A stretch of 64,000 nucleotides of DNA, taken from Desulfoscipio geothermicus. Lineage in GTDB: Bacteria; Bacillota; Desulfotomaculia; Desulfotomaculales; Desulfallaceae. The notes beneath the pieces were generated by a model. That model saw only the letters and a list, made by a program, of their open reading frames with translations, was not told the origin of the DNA and did no database searches. The stretch covers positions 1 to 64,000 of the forward strand of contig JAENYS010000013.1 of assembly GCA_016841645.1 (NCBI GenBank). The letters are read 5' to 3'. This document shows, one piece after another, positions 13,569 through 22,396 of the stretch (within the stretch, counting starts at the first letter, position 1; each line of letters starts with the position of its first letter). The position numbers and the translations under genes are program-made.

Positions 13569-14798
13569 GTGCAGCCAATTAGTATATTAATAGTAGATGA
13601 TGTGGAAAACACCCGGGAAGATATCAAACGGTTTTTATACTTCGAGGAGGATATGGAAGTGGTGGGTGAGGCGGCCTCCGGGGAGGAGGCCGTGGAGCTG
13701 GCCATGAGCATTAAGCCCGATGTTATTTTAATGGATATAAACCTGCCCGGTCTGGATGGTATTGGTGCTTCGGAAATAATATCGGTGCAAGTGCCGGAGG
13801 TCGCTATTATTATCATTTCTATTCAGGGCGAAAAGGAGTACATAAAAAAGGCGATGGCGGCCGGGGCCAGGGATTACTTAGTCAAGCCTTTTACCAGCAC
13901 CGATCTGGCGGAAACGGTGCGCCGGGTTAATGATTTTTCTCGCAAGCGTCACCTGCACCTAGTGGGCGAGGATGAAAAACCGGCCGTTCACCTCGGTAAA
14001 CCGCCGGGTAAAATAATTACTTTGTTTAGTACTAAAGGGGGATTGGGCAAAACAACACTGGCGTGCAATCTGGCCATTGGTATGGCCACACAATCGGGCC
14101 AAAGCGTGGTGCTGGTGGATTTGGACCTGCAGGGCGGAGATGTGGCGGTGATTTTGAATCTAACGGTTAACCAAACTATTGCCGACCTGGCGCAGGAGGA
14201 TTGGGAGGGTGACATAACGGTTATCGATACTTTCCTGGCCGCGCATTTTTCGGGTATCAACGTGCTTTGTGCGCCCAACAGCCCGGAGCAGGCGGAGTTG
14301 GTCACTCCAGGGCACGTTACCAAGCTGATTAACTATCTCAAAACAAAATTTGATTTTGTTATTTTGGATACAGCTCCCGCCTACAGTGAAATAAATCTAA
14401 ATGTGCTGGAAATGTCGGACAATCTGGTGGTATTGGTAGCCCAGGATCTACCAACTTTGCGGCACGTGCGTTCCACAATGGAGGTACTCGCCGCGCTGAA
14501 CTTTACAGATAAGATCAACTTGGTGCTCAACCAACTGCGGCCCGATGGCATTAGTGTCAAAGAGATGGAAAAAAATTTGGGCCGGAGTATGACTACGGTG
14601 ATCCCTGCTGACGACAAAACAGTGTTGCAGTCGGTAAACAAAGGGCAGCCTTTTGTGCTGAACCAAAAAAATAGCCGGGTAGCCGGCTGTCTGATGGAAT
14701 TGGCCGGTAAACTGGCTGCAGCGGAAAAAACAAAGCAAAAGGTAGGGAAAACCACTAAGATTAACCCTATCAAAAAAATGTTTAGTTTTAACAGGTGA
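13569..14798 (+). CDS. cpaE: CpaE/TadZ-like protein: receiver domain fused to ParA-type ATPase
   Basis: A 409-residue cytosolic protein that positions the pilus machine. The N-terminal receiver (about 1-115) keeps phosphorylation residues: the acidic DD pair near the start, Asp56 in VILMDINLPG, and Lys in DYLVKPF. After a linker comes a ParA/MinD-type ATPase (about 148-385) with deviant Walker A STKGGLGKTTLA at about 155-166 and VDLDLQGGDVAVIL. GTG 13569 is chosen because AGGAGG lies seven bases upstream; ATG 13551 overlaps that site. Many CpaE/TadZ receivers have lost the phosphorylated Asp, so the intact site suggests real control by a histidine kinase, perhaps the one at 21012-22145 (inference). 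Confidence 0.85.
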   Translation: MQPISILIVDDVENTREDIKRFLYFEEDMEVVGEAASGEEAVELAMSIKPDVILMDINLPGLDGIGASEIISVQVPEVAIIIISIQGEKEYIKKAMAAGARDYLVKPFTSTDLAETVRRVNDFSRKRHLHLVGEDEKPAVHLGKPPGKIITLFSTKGGLGKTTLACNLAIGMATQSGQSVVLVDLDLQGGDVAVILNLTVNQTIADLAQEDWEGDITVIDTFLAAHFSGINVLCAPNSPEQAELVTPGHVTKLINYLKTKFDFVILDTAPAYSEINLNVLEMSDNLVVLVAQDLPTLRHVRSTMEVLAALNFTDKINLVLNQLRPDGISVKEMEKNLGRSMTTVIPADDKTVLQSVNKGQPFVLNQKNSRVAGCLMELAGKLAAAEKTKQKVGKTTKINPIKKMFSFNR

Positions 14799-14850
14799 GC
14801 TTTAAGGGCGGAATCTTCATAAAATGAAAATTTAATCGAGGCGATAACCG

Positions 14851-16188
14851 GTGTCTTTAATGGAACGGCTTGAGAAAAAGGTTGAAAGAAATCCTGAACC
14901 CCGGGAGGTGTCGGTGAGGGATAGCAACAGTGAGCTGCGGGCGGAGCTGCATAAACAGATTATTACTGAGCTTACGGGCACCCGGCAGCCCGGAATTGCC
15001 CCGGAAGATATTGCGGGCCAAATAGAAACATTGGTGCTGCAGCATTTGGCGGTCACCAATAATAACATGCCCAGGTTGGAAAGAGATCGCCTGGTGGAGG
15101 AAATAATTAACGATGCCATTGGTTATGGTCCCATTACTCCACTATTGAACGACCCTGATATCACCGAAGTGATGGTCAACGGTCCGTACGCTGTGTATAT
15201 TGAGCGCCGCGGCAAACTGGAGGAAACCGAGGTTAAATTTAGAGATTACGAACATATCAACCATATTATCGAAAAAATTGTTGCCCCCATCGGGCGGCGC
15301 ATTGATGAAAGCTCTCCAATGGTGGACGCCCGGTTGCCCGACGGCTCACGGGTGAATATAATCATACCGCCGTTGGCTCTTACCGGGCCTACTATAACTA
15401 TCCGTAAGTTTTACCGGGACCCGTTGCAGGTGGAAGATCTGATACACATGGGCTCTTTGACGGCTGAGATGGCCGAGTTTTTGGAAGCCTGCGTTAAAGC
15501 ACGGCTAAATATTGTGATTTCAGGGGGCACCGGCAGTGGTAAAACCACTACGCTTAACGTGCTGTCATCGTTTATACCCTGCAACGAACGCATTGTTACC
15601 ATAGAGGATTCAGCGGAATTGCAGCTCAGACAAGCCCATTTGGTAACTTTGGAAAGTCGCCAGCCTAATATTGAAGGTAAGGGGGCCATCACCATCCGCG
15701 ACCTGGTGCGCAACTGTTTGCGCATGCGACCGGATCGCATTGTGGTCGGGGAGGTGCGCAGCGGTGAGGCACTAGACATGCTGCAGGCCATGAACACAGG
15801 ACATGACGGTTCTTTGACTACCGGTCATGCCAACTCGCCAAGGGATATATTATCCCGCCTGGAAACTATGGTGCTGATGGCGGGGGTGGAAATTCCGGTT
15901 CGGGCTATACGGGAGCAGATAGCTGCGGCTATAGACTTAATTATTCAGCAGAGTCGCATGAGGGATGGTACCCGTAAAATTACCCACATTACCGAGGTGC
16001 AGGGTATGGAGGGCGATGTGATTACACTGCAGGATTTATTTGTTTACCGGCAGACCGGGGTTGATGACGATGGCCGGGTAACCGGCCGGTTTAAGATTAC
16101 CGGTATCCAGCCGCGCTTTATAGATCGGCTTGAGGCCGCAGGTGTACAATTGCGCCGGGATTTGTTCACGGGAGGGGGTTACTGGTAA
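14851..16188 (+). CDS. cpaF: Tad secretion ATPase CpaF/TadA
   Basis: A 445-residue type II/IV secretion-family ATPase, the motor that powers pilin extrusion. Walker A is ISGGTGSGKTTTLN at about 224-237; the Asp box RIVTIEDSAEL, the His box HDGSLTTGHANSP and Walker B-like RMRPDRIVVGEVRSGEALD follow in the usual order. The N-terminal domain includes DPDITEVMVNGPYAVYIE, characteristic of CpaF. GTG 14851 follows a GAGGCG site; ATG 14860 is an alternative. The cytosolic hexamer would act on the TadB and TadC membrane proteins encoded next. Confidence 0.93.
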   Translation: MSLMERLEKKVERNPEPREVSVRDSNSELRAELHKQIITELTGTRQPGIAPEDIAGQIETLVLQHLAVTNNNMPRLERDRLVEEIINDAIGYGPITPLLNDPDITEVMVNGPYAVYIERRGKLEETEVKFRDYEHINHIIEKIVAPIGRRIDESSPMVDARLPDGSRVNIIIPPLALTGPTITIRKFYRDPLQVEDLIHMGSLTAEMAEFLEACVKARLNIVISGGTGSGKTTTLNVLSSFIPCNERIVTIEDSAELQLRQAHLVTLESRQPNIEGKGAITIRDLVRNCLRMRPDRIVVGEVRSGEALDMLQAMNTGHDGSLTTGHANSPRDILSRLETMVLMAGVEIPVRAIREQIAAAIDLIIQQSRMRDGTRKITHITEVQGMEGDVITLQDLFVYRQTGVDDDGRVTGRFKITGIQPRFIDRLEAAGVQLRRDLFTGGGYW

Positions 16189-16223
16189 TTATGCAATGAT
16201 TCTGATTAGAAAGGGGTGATGTG

Positions 16224-17195
16224 ATGAGCTTGGGTTATATTGCCGGACTGGTTTTTGCTTTTGTGGTGCTATCGGTGCTGGGCGTATACCTGCCGATGAT
16301 AGCCGACCAGCAAAAGTTTTCTCAACGCATAGCTCGAATCTTAAAAAGAAAAGAAGCGGTTAAGCATGACGGTGTGGCTTTTGATTCCGGCCTGCGGGGA
16401 GTGTGTAACCCGCTTTACCGTTGGCTGACCGGACTAATAAGCACAACGCCCTTGAAAAAATGGGTGGAACGAGAGCTGACCAAGGCAGACCTGCCCCTGC
16501 GGGAAGATGAGTTTCTGGTCTTTTCCCTGGCGGGGCTGGGTGGGGTGGCAATAATTACAATGCTGGTCACAGATAGTATTTTGATGACGCTGATGGCATT
16601 GATGGTTTTCTTGCCGATGCCATATCTCTTCATCGGGCGAGCCAGGAAAAAGCGTCTAGCCACTTTGAACGGCCAAATTGGCGATGCTCTGATGTTTATC
16701 GCGAACTCGCTGCGATCGGGATTTAGTTTTCTACAGGCGATGGACCTGGTGCGCAAGGAAATGTCCGATCCCATCGCCCGGGAGTTCGGGCGCACTTTTC
16801 AGGAGGTCAACCTGGGCACCCATACGGAGCAGGCCTTGCAGAACATGGTTGAGCGGGTGGGCAGTGAGGAACTGGAGATGGTGATCACGGCAGTATTAAT
16901 CCAGCGCCAGGTGGGTGGCAATTTGGCCGAGGTGCTGGAGAAAATTGCTTACACCATGCAGGAGCGCATTCGCATCAAAGGGGAAATAAAAACTCTTACA
17001 GCTCAGGGGCGCATTTCGGGCGTGGTGGTGGGACTGTTGCCTGTGGCGCTGGGTGCATTTTTATTTGTAGTCAATCCGGAATACATATCCCTGTTGTTTA
17101 CCAGTAAAATCGGGCTGTTAATGGTGGGAGCGGCGCTTGTTGCCCAGAGCACCGGTTTTTTACTCATCCGGCGGATAGTGGATATCAAGTACTAA
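16224..17195 (+). CDS. tadB: Tad inner-membrane platform protein TadB
   Basis: A 323-residue type II secretion F-domain protein. Membrane segments lie near residues 5-25, 98-140 and 265-315; the cytosolic F domain is in the middle, with LRSGFSFLQAMDLVRKEM and RQVGGNLAEVLEKIAYTMQERI, the hallmark repeat of the family. It forms the platform on which CpaF works. ATG 16224 (or the GTG directly before it, 16221) follows AAAGGGGTGAT. It is followed after 13 bases by tadC. Confidence 0.9.
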   Translation: MSLGYIAGLVFAFVVLSVLGVYLPMIADQQKFSQRIARILKRKEAVKHDGVAFDSGLRGVCNPLYRWLTGLISTTPLKKWVERELTKADLPLREDEFLVFSLAGLGGVAIITMLVTDSILMTLMALMVFLPMPYLFIGRARKKRLATLNGQIGDALMFIANSLRSGFSFLQAMDLVRKEMSDPIAREFGRTFQEVNLGTHTEQALQNMVERVGSEELEMVITAVLIQRQVGGNLAEVLEKIAYTMQERIRIKGEIKTLTAQGRISGVVVGLLPVALGAFLFVVNPEYISLLFTSKIGLLMVGAALVAQSTGFLLIRRIVDIKY

Positions 17196-17208
17196 GCGGG
17201 GGATGAAT

Positions 17209-18126
17209 ATGATTTATTTGCTGGCACTGGTTTTTATGGCCGCCTTCTTTGTTTTCCTGCTGGGTTATAAGTTTGTGTTTGGTGAGCGCATTATGCTGGC
17301 CAGGCGGGTTAACCAGGTAATGGGTACACCGGCTGTAACCATCAGGGAAAAGGAGCTCAGCGTTCCCTTGGCAACCAGGGTGATTAAGCCGCTATTTAGC
17401 CGGGCGGCCGCAGTGTTCGTCAAAGTGTTGCCGTCGGAAAAGGAGGCTGCGCTGGAGAAAAAACTCCGGCGGGCCGGGCTTTTGGAACGGCTGAGACCGG
17501 TGGAGATGATGGTGCTCAAGTATCTAGGGGCGCTGCTATTGGGTTTGATCGCGGCGTTGTTAGGTGGTATAGCCGAATCACCGCCGGTTAATATTTTATT
17601 GTTAATTGTCTTGGGTGTAGTCACGGGCCTGATGCTGCCTGAATACTATCTGACGGCCCGGGCCAGTCGCAGGAGCGCTGAGGTGGAGTCCGTGCTGCCG
17701 CAGATTTTGGATTTGCTGACGGTGAGTGTGGAAGCGGGACTGGGCTTTGATGGGGCCATCGCCAAAGTAGTTGAAAAAACACGGGGAGTGCTTACCCTGG
17801 AACTAAAAAGAATGATGCAGGAGATTCGAGTGGGTAAAACCAGACGCGAGGCGTTAAAGGATATGGCGGATAAATTTGCCGTACAGGATCTGAATAATTT
17901 CGTGAGTGCTGTGATACTTGGTGAACAACTAGGTATAAGTATAGGCAATGTACTGCGGAGGCAGGCTGATCAAATCAGACTGCGCCGGCGACAGAGCGCA
18001 GAGGAGCGGGCCATGAAAGCGCCCGTAAAAATGCTTTTCCCGCTGGTGTTTTTGATCTTCCCGGCATTGTTTATCATCATCCTCGGTCCGGGGGCTATCC
18101 AGATTTACCGGTCGTTAATTCGGTAG
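17209..18126 (+). CDS. tadC: Tad inner-membrane platform protein TadC
   Basis: A 305-residue second F-domain membrane protein, partner of TadB. It has an N-terminal helix, a helical pair near 105-145, the F-domain core LPQILDLLTVSVEAGLGFDGAI and LGEQLGISIGNVLRRQADQIRLRRRQ, and a C-terminal helix LVFLIFPALFIIILGPG. ATG 17209 is preferred because GCGGGGG lies six bases before it, whereas ATG 17203 directly abuts that site. Confidence 0.9.
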   Translation: MIYLLALVFMAAFFVFLLGYKFVFGERIMLARRVNQVMGTPAVTIREKELSVPLATRVIKPLFSRAAAVFVKVLPSEKEAALEKKLRRAGLLERLRPVEMMVLKYLGALLLGLIAALLGGIAESPPVNILLLIVLGVVTGLMLPEYYLTARASRRSAEVESVLPQILDLLTVSVEAGLGFDGAIAKVVEKTRGVLTLELKRMMQEIRVGKTRREALKDMADKFAVQDLNNFVSAVILGEQLGISIGNVLRRQADQIRLRRRQSAEERAMKAPVKMLFPLVFLIFPALFIIILGPGAIQIYRSLIR

Positions 18127-18140
18127 TCGGAGCAGGGGGC

Positions 18141-18536
18141 ATGGCGATGCAGAGCAGACAGATATTGTATAATAAAACCAGGGGGAATGTGGTTGCCGCC
18201 CGGGTTATGTGGGCAGATACCTTCCAGCGGCGATTGCGGGGGCTAATGGGCTGCGCCCGGGCGGACTTTCCAACGGGCACAGCGTTGGTGATTAATCCTT
18301 GCAAGCAAGTACATACATTTTTTATGCGCTTTGCCATTGATGTTCTATTTGTCGATTCTGACTTATGTGTCGTGAAGGCGCTGCAGCAATTGTGTCCCAA
18401 CCGGGTAAGCCCGTATGTAAAAGGTGCCCGTCGGGTTATCGAACTGCCCCCGGGTACTATCGCCGCAAGTGGCATTGCCCGGCGGGATATGCTGGCGGTT
18501 ATCGAAGTCCAAAAGCCCTTAAGTATGTCAAAATAA
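18141..18536 (+). CDS. DUF192 family protein
   Basis: A 131-residue small protein of the DUF192 family. Diagnostic segments are FQRRLRGLMGCA near residue 30, VHTFFMRFAIDVLFVD near 57-72 and RVIELPPGTIAASGI near 95-110. DUF192 genes are frequently found at the end of Tad loci in Gram-positive bacteria; the biochemical role is not established. Unlike many homologues no long signal peptide is seen, so it is likely cytosolic. It follows tadC by 14 bases and is probably co-transcribed. Confidence 0.8.
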   Translation: MAMQSRQILYNKTRGNVVAARVMWADTFQRRLRGLMGCARADFPTGTALVINPCKQVHTFFMRFAIDVLFVDSDLCVVKALQQLCPNRVSPYVKGARRVIELPPGTIAASGIARRDMLAVIEVQKPLSMSK

Positions 18537-18559
18537 GTTATTAACCGGAGGATGAAAAT

Positions 18560-20236
18560 ATGATAAAGAAACAGGTATCCATAACTTTTAAAATTGCTGT
18601 TTGCCTAAGCGTGTTAATTACTTTTCTAATACTTATAATAGGTGCGGTGGCTGTATTACAGCTGAAAACGGTGGTGCAGGAGGAAGCCTATGACAAGGGC
18701 CGGTTTTTAACCGGGCTAATGATGCCCCGTCTTGCCGGTGTGCTGCAGGCCGGTAATGTAGCCGGGCTAACACCCTTAATAGCGGAACTTAAGGCACAAG
18801 GTGGCGTACAAAGCGCTATTGTTACGGATAGCAAGGGTAAAGTGTTGGCCGGTAGTGCTCGGCAGTTAACGGATAACGATATATGGGATGTGGCAGGTAC
18901 CGGCGATCGCGCATTCATCTCGGAAATTATCAAGGTAGAAGGCATCCCTAAATTTGTCTTTACCCGTCAGGTTATCGGCCCATCCGGCAATCTCTTGGGT
19001 TGGCTGGGAGTAGTCACAGATGCCGGTCAGATGCAGCATAAAATAAAAGACCTGATCATATATTTAGGAACCACCACCGTGGCTGCAGTGATCGCAGGCA
19101 TTTTTTTAGCTATGGTGATCAGCCGGCGTATTTTTAGCCGTCCTATTAAAGATTTAGTGGCAGCCACCGAAGATATTGCCGTTGGTAATGTTACCACCAA
19201 AGTCGATCTGCATCAACGGGATGAGCTGGGTGATTTGGCCATGTCTTTTAACATAATGACGGGTTACCTGGCCAACCTGTTTCGCTCAATTATATCTTAT
19301 ACAGGGGAGCTGGTTAAATCGTGCCAGTTAGTGACCATGCGTATTAAATCCACGGTCAGTGCTTCCGGGAGACTGGTGGAGTCGATGGACAAGCATGCCG
19401 CGAAAGCCAGGGAGCACATTGATTTGTTGCAAGGTTGCGCCGATTTGGCTTGTGAGCTGGTGGACCGGGTGGAGCAAAGCGGGCAGGCCTTAAAGCAAAA
19501 AGCAGAAGCTATCACTGCTGCGGTGGAGGACAGCGGTGAGCCGGGCGCACTGATGACCCGGGCGGCGGGCGATGTGGCAGATATCGGTCGCTCCCTGAAT
19601 AAGTTACAAAAGGCAGTCGAATCTTGTAAAGATGCGTTGCTGGAAGTGGAGCAGATGTCCGGGTTATTTACAGATTACCTGGATTACAGCCGGACGTTTA
19701 GCTTTAACATTGCCGTTGAAGTGGCCAGGCTGGGCGGTGCGGATATGACTGATGAATTGAAAAAAATGCAGGGTTTGGCCGACGAGGGCATGGCTAAAAC
19801 CAGAGATATGCTGCATAAAATGCAGTTTGTCGGGGAGACAGTAACGAGTATTGAAGACGCCGTTGCCCGGAATATTAAGCTGGCGGCTCAGGGGGGGCAG
19901 AGCATTGAAAAGGCAGGTGTGCACTGGGAACGCATTGACCACCGGCTGACCGGGGAGAAGGAGACTGCCAAGCAGTTGGTTGATGCCTTGGTAGAAAACA
20001 ATAAACGAGGTGAACAACTATTGGAGGCCCTGGAGCATCTAATGACAGAGCTTGATAAATCATTACAATCCTTTATCGGCACCGGGGTGACTGGTAAAAA
20101 ACAAACCGAGCAGCTTGGGGAACTGGAGGCCACATTGCGTAAAATACTTCGGGTGTCCAATACCTTAAATAATTTGTGTTTGCAGTTTAAGGTTGATGCG
20201 GCTGTAAAGCAGGGGTCCGTCGTACCTGAAGCATAG
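18560..20236 (+). CDS. HAMP-domain membrane protein with eroded chemoreceptor signalling region
   Basis: A 558-residue two-helix membrane sensor. TM1 is at about 10-33, an extracellular ligand-binding-like domain at about 35-160, TM2 at about 166-188, a HAMP domain at about 190-242 (RPIKDLVAATEDIAVGNVTTKVD, RDELGDLAMSFNIM), then a long helical coil to the end. Where a methyl-accepting protein has its LNAAIEAARAGE tip there is FNIAVEVARLGGA at about 380-392, with degenerate surroundings, so CheW/CheA coupling is doubtful. It sits at the end of the pilus operon and may pass signals to the receiver-bearing CpaE or to the nearby DegS-like kinase (inference). ATG 18560 follows ACCGGAGGATG. Confidence 0.75.
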   Translation: MIKKQVSITFKIAVCLSVLITFLILIIGAVAVLQLKTVVQEEAYDKGRFLTGLMMPRLAGVLQAGNVAGLTPLIAELKAQGGVQSAIVTDSKGKVLAGSARQLTDNDIWDVAGTGDRAFISEIIKVEGIPKFVFTRQVIGPSGNLLGWLGVVTDAGQMQHKIKDLIIYLGTTTVAAVIAGIFLAMVISRRIFSRPIKDLVAATEDIAVGNVTTKVDLHQRDELGDLAMSFNIMTGYLANLFRSIISYTGELVKSCQLVTMRIKSTVSASGRLVESMDKHAAKAREHIDLLQGCADLACELVDRVEQSGQALKQKAEAITAAVEDSGEPGALMTRAAGDVADIGRSLNKLQKAVESCKDALLEVEQMSGLFTDYLDYSRTFSFNIAVEVARLGGADMTDELKKMQGLADEGMAKTRDMLHKMQFVGETVTSIEDAVARNIKLAAQGGQSIEKAGVHWERIDHRLTGEKETAKQLVDALVENNKRGEQLLEALEHLMTELDKSLQSFIGTGVTGKKQTEQLGELEATLRKILRVSNTLNNLCLQFKVDAAVKQGSVVPEA

Positions 20237-20264
20237 TAAAATAGTCTCACCGGAAAACCACAAT

Positions 20265-20289
20265 CCCGTCGTTTATCGACGGGTTTTTA
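20265..20289 (+). terminator. Terminator at the end of the pilus locus
   Basis: CCCGTCG (20265-20271), loop TTTAT, CGACGGG (20277-20283), then TTTTTAAA. It overlaps the end of the convergent response-regulator gene. Confidence 0.85.
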
Positions 20290-20940
20290 AATTTCCGCTA
20301 TTTTTTCTTTTATGGCCAGCAGTGCCGCTTGGGTGCGGTCGGTAACATCCAGTTTTTGAAATATGTTCGTAAGGTGATTTTTAACGGTTTTTTCACTGAT
20401 AAATAATTTTAGGGCAATTATTTTGTTGGAATCACCATTGGCCACCAGGCGCAATACCTCCAGTTCCCTATCCGATAAGCCGTGGGGCCTTTTTTCAAAT
20501 GGCCTGTCAGTTGATAATTTATTTATTTGGCTGAATATTTTAGCTGTCAGGGAAGGAGAAATAAATGATTTTCCCTCAGCCACCTGCAATATGGTTTTAA
20601 TCAGTTGGTCCGGGCTAATATCCTTAAGCAGGTAAGCAGCAATACCGTTGCGAATCATTTCGGTTATATATTCTTCCTGGTCATGGATAGTCAGGGCAAT
20701 TATACCGGTGTCGGGTAGTTCCTGTTTGATAGCCTTGCACACCTCTAGGCCGGTAATATCAGGCAGGTTAATGTCCAGCAGCACGATGTCGGGGTGCTGG
20801 TTGAGGCACAGTGTAATGGCCTGCCGCCCGTTGGCCGCCTCTGCCAGCACATTGATGCGTTGTTCTAAAGATAGTATTTTTCTGATCCCTTCCCTGATGA
20901 GGGCGTGATCGTCCGCAATAAGCACGTTAATTGGCTGCAT
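20287..20940 (-). CDS. NarL/DegU-family response regulator
   Basis: A 217-residue two-component response regulator. The receiver at about 1-120 has the DDH acidic pair, the phospho-Asp in VLLDINLPD (about 55), Thr in ALTIHD and Lys in LLKD. The LuxR-type HTH at about 148-212 contains LSDRELEVLRLVANGDSNKIIALKLF, split here by no irregularity. It is encoded just downstream of the histidine kinase at 21012 and faces the Tad pilus locus, whose expression it may control (inference). Start ATG 20940 follows GGGGGCATA. Confidence 0.92.
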   Translation of the reverse strand: MQPINVLIADDHALIREGIRKILSLEQRINVLAEAANGRQAITLCLNQHPDIVLLDINLPDITGLEVCKAIKQELPDTGIIALTIHDQEEYITEMIRNGIAAYLLKDISPDQLIKTILQVAEGKSFISPSLTAKIFSQINKLSTDRPFEKRPHGLSDRELEVLRLVANGDSNKIIALKLFISEKTVKNHLTNIFQKLDVTDRTQAALLAIKEKIAEI

Positions 20941-21011
20941 AGTATTATGCCCCCTTTTGTTGCGTCAAATTTAGGTCAAGTAGCCTTACTTTTTTTATCA
21001 TAACGTTGCGT

Positions 21012-22145
21012 TTATTTAATCGGTACGCTTAAATTAATTAAAGTGCCCTTGCCCGGGGTGCTGGTTATTTTAAATTCACCATTTAATATCTGCACCCGCT
21101 CCCGCATATTGATAAGCCCGTAACATTCACGGTTGCTGTTTTTCCCCACCGCCTCCGGTTCAAAACCTCTGCCGTTGTCTTTAATCAAAATGGTTATTTT
21201 ATTGGCAAGCTGCTCCATTTTGATCAGTACGTGCTTGGCCCGAGCGTGTTTGTGTACGTTATTCAGTGCTTCCTGAACCACCCGGAATAGGGCCACCTCC
21301 GTGGCCGGTGGCAGGCGAATCTGCTTGCCGAAAAAAACAACTTCAACATGGATATCATACTGCTTTTCATAATCTTCCATGTAACGGTTGATAGCCGGTA
21401 CCAAACCTAAATCGTCCAGTACCATCGGCCTCAGATCGAAAATTATTTTGCGAACATCCTGCAAGCTTTGTCTAACCAGTTCTTGCAGGCTGACCAGCTC
21501 TTTTCTAACGTTTTCGGGGTTCACATCCATTAACTTTAATATGTACTCGGCACGCATAACTATATTGGCCATCAGCTGTGCCGGGCCGTCGTGAATTTCC
21601 CGGGCTACACGCTTGCGCTCTTCCTCCTGTGCCTTGATGATGCTGACGCCTAATTGCTGCAATTGTTGTAATTCTCCGATGCTTGAGGATATGGCGGATA
21701 GATGTTGGTTTAGATAATCAAATACCACACCCAGGTGCGAAATCATATTTTCCGCTTTATCCAGCATAGCCTGCAGACGCCTAAGACTCCGCTCCAGGTT
21801 GTCCCTTTTGTCCCGGAGCAATTGTTCCCGGGACTGCATTTTAGCCAGTTCCACTTGTATTTTTTGAGCTCTGTCGTAGGCCCGCTTGATGTCGTCTTCC
21901 TTATACCGGTAAAAATTCTTGCTTACATCCATTAAATGAAGGCGGGCTGTTTTTTCCCGCTCACGCAGTTTATTTACGTGGCCAATTAACTGGGCTACTG
22001 ATTTTTTTACTTCTTCAAGCTCATCCTTAATACAATTATATTCGTTTTGGGTATATTCCGATATATCGTATATTTGTTCTTGGGATTCCTTAATGTGTAA
22101 TATTATTTTGTTTATAATGGTGTCCATGCTTGCTGCATCAAGCAA
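21012..22145 (-). CDS. DegS-like cytosolic sensor histidine kinase
   Basis: A 377-residue HPK7 (HisKA_3) kinase with no membrane segment. The first 170 residues are a long coiled coil resembling the DegS sensor domain. The phospho-acceptor His is at about 184 in EEERKRVAREIHDGPAQLMANI, and the HATPase domain at about 270-375 shows ALNNVHKHARAKHV (N box), DNGRGFEPE and GLINMRERV (G boxes). The start is taken at TTG 22145, eight bases behind CAGGTG; ATG 22127 is an alternative. It pairs with the NarL-type regulator just downstream, forming a DegS/DegU-like system beside the pilus genes. Confidence 0.88.
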   Translation of the reverse strand: MLDAASMDTIINKIILHIKESQEQIYDISEYTQNEYNCIKDELEEVKKSVAQLIGHVNKLREREKTARLHLMDVSKNFYRYKEDDIKRAYDRAQKIQVELAKMQSREQLLRDKRDNLERSLRRLQAMLDKAENMISHLGVVFDYLNQHLSAISSSIGELQQLQQLGVSIIKAQEEERKRVAREIHDGPAQLMANIVMRAEYILKLMDVNPENVRKELVSLQELVRQSLQDVRKIIFDLRPMVLDDLGLVPAINRYMEDYEKQYDIHVEVVFFGKQIRLPPATEVALFRVVQEALNNVHKHARAKHVLIKMEQLANKITILIKDNGRGFEPEAVGKNSNRECYGLINMRERVQILNGEFKITSTPGKGTLINLSVPIK

Positions 22146-22247
22146 AATGTTTCACCTGCCAATGACCGTGTGCTTGATATAAAATATTCGCTGTTGTAAC
22201 AGTGCATCCTGCAAAGGCTGTCTAAAAAAGCGTTCTTTGGTATAAAA

Positions 22248-22286
22248 TTGCCGGCGCACTCAGCATAGTATGGTGTGCGCCGGCAA
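22248..22286 (-). terminator. Terminator of the L,D-transpeptidase gene
   Basis: TTGCCGGCGCAC pairs with GTGCGCCGGCAA (12 pairs); read on the minus strand it is followed by TTTTATACC. It isolates the transpeptidase gene from the kinase gene. Confidence 0.75.
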
Positions 22287-22396
22287 TAGTTCATCAAGGG
22301 GGTTTGGTGGATGAACTTACCTGTTCAGGCGATTATTCAGAGTATCCTCGAAACTTGTTCTTGGTCGCATTGTCTTCTCCGGATGATCAAATATTG

